Origin: Trichoderma breve
Lineage: Eukaryota > Ascomycota > Sordariomycetes > Hypocreales > Hypocreaceae
DNA: 64,000 nt
Assembly: GCF_028502605.1 (NCBI RefSeq)
Contig: NW_026611593.1
Location: 434,001-498,000 of the forward strand
Direction of reading: 5' to 3'
In this document: piece after piece, positions 63,474-64,000 of the stretch
How the letters are laid out: every line of letters starts with the position of its first letter
How positions within the stretch are numbered: the first letter of the stretch is position 1
The notes under the pieces: model-generated
What the model was told of the DNA's origin: nothing
Database searches by the model: none
The model's input: the letters and a program-made list of their open reading frames with translations, nothing else
Program-made: the position numbers and the translations under genes

Positions 63474-64000
63474 ATGCCAAACACGATGGAGACCTCTCCC
63501 TTGACAATGGCCGTGGCCTCCACTTGCGACGCCCTCAAGACGCCCTCCTACATGGAGTTGACAGTTTCCATGTGAGTCGCAAATCTCGTCATCTCCAATT
63601 TTGCATTTCGTCTTGGTCCTAACAAGCACATTGTAGCGTCATTCTTATCGGTCTCTTGATCTCGTACCTGCCACAGCACTATCGCATCATTTCTCGAGGC
63701 ACCTCCGAAGGCATCTCCCCCTACTTTGTTCTTCTCGGCACAACCTCTGCCACCGCTGGCTTTGCCAACATCCTGACTGTGGCACCCTCTCGCAGAGCCA
63801 TTGGCTGCTGCAAGGAGCTGGAAACATTTGAGTGTGCCGCCGGACTGCTTGGTGTCGCCCAGCTCGGAACGCAATGGCTATGCTTCACTGCCATGTATGT
63901 TGACAGCCCCCTGTCCCCTGTCTATCCCTGATGACCTCCGCTAACTCCCCGATCCCTGCAGCCTTGTGCTGTTCCTCATCTTCTTCCGCTATCGCGAGGC
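63474..64000 (+). CDS. PQ-loop repeat membrane protein, N-terminal part
   Basis: Exons 63474-63571, 63637-63894 and 63962-64000 (open to the right edge), all in phase, give at least 130 residues. The first ATG at 63474 lies in a CCATCTCCATCT-rich stretch, where an upstream TTG-initiated frame also continues. The region TVSIVILIGLLISYLPQHYRII followed by SRGTSEGISPYFVLLGTTSA is a clear PQ-loop: a membrane helix ending in PQ, then a second helix. Further helices follow (CAAGLLGVAQLGTQWLCFTA, LVLFLIFFRYRE). PQ-loop proteins of fungi are vacuolar or Golgi amino-acid or sugar transporters or receptor-like proteins; the exact role is not visible. The gene continues outside the window. Confidence 0.8.

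Overview
The window looks like chromosomal DNA of a filamentous ascomycete, probably a hypocrealean Sordariomycete such as Trichoderma or a relative. The genes have short introns (about 50-110 nt) with GTANGT-type donors and CTAAC/CTAAT-like branch points. They include Zn2Cys6 regulators, secreted CAZymes and lipases, and a Yvc1-type channel. The genus is inferred from gene style only. I rebuilt spliced models by joining open frames and checking that intron phases close; exon boundaries are given with each gene.

Layout. 0-11 kb holds secreted or surface proteins: the C-terminally cut conserved secreted protein, a DUF4419 protein, an SGNH esterase with FG-GAP/VCBS repeats, and a probable GPI-anchored protein. 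11-19.9 kb is a gene-poor graveyard with aldehyde dehydrogenase and MDR remnants and two related minisatellites. Among these lie an SDR with a signal-peptide-like leader, a GPR1/FUN34/YaaH acetate transporter and a kappa-class GST-like gene. 19.9-29.2 kb is a compact redox/hydrolysis group: alpha/beta hydrolase, two SDRs, a Zn2Cys6 regulator and an MDR oxidoreductase. A decayed copy of the regulator's DNA-binding exon lies upstream of the hydrolase, and palindromic CGGAGATA-type elements recur in the promoters.

30.5-35.7 kb carries the most unusual gene, an SF1 (UvrD-like) helicase with a C-terminal RecB/Cas4-like nuclease motif set and a mitochondrial-type leader. It is followed by an NTF2-like protein and a secretory lipase. 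37-49.8 kb looks like a fungal glycan-use locus: a C2H2 plus Zn2Cys6 regulator, an MFS sugar porter, an intracellular GH127 beta-L-arabinofuranosidase, a secreted clan GH-A glycosidase and a secreted carboxylesterase. The shared MFS/GH127 promoter is dense in CreA/CRE1-type sites. A likely model is outside cleavage and deacylation, uptake by the porter, then inside cleavage by GH127 under glucose repression.

From about 50.8 kb the content becomes core-like: a vWA-domain protein, a Yvc1-like cation channel, a Mid2/WSC-style membrane protein, a WRAP53/Swt21-like WD40 protein and, at the right edge, the start of a PQ-loop membrane protein. No rRNA, tRNA, CRISPR array or intact transposon was recognised.
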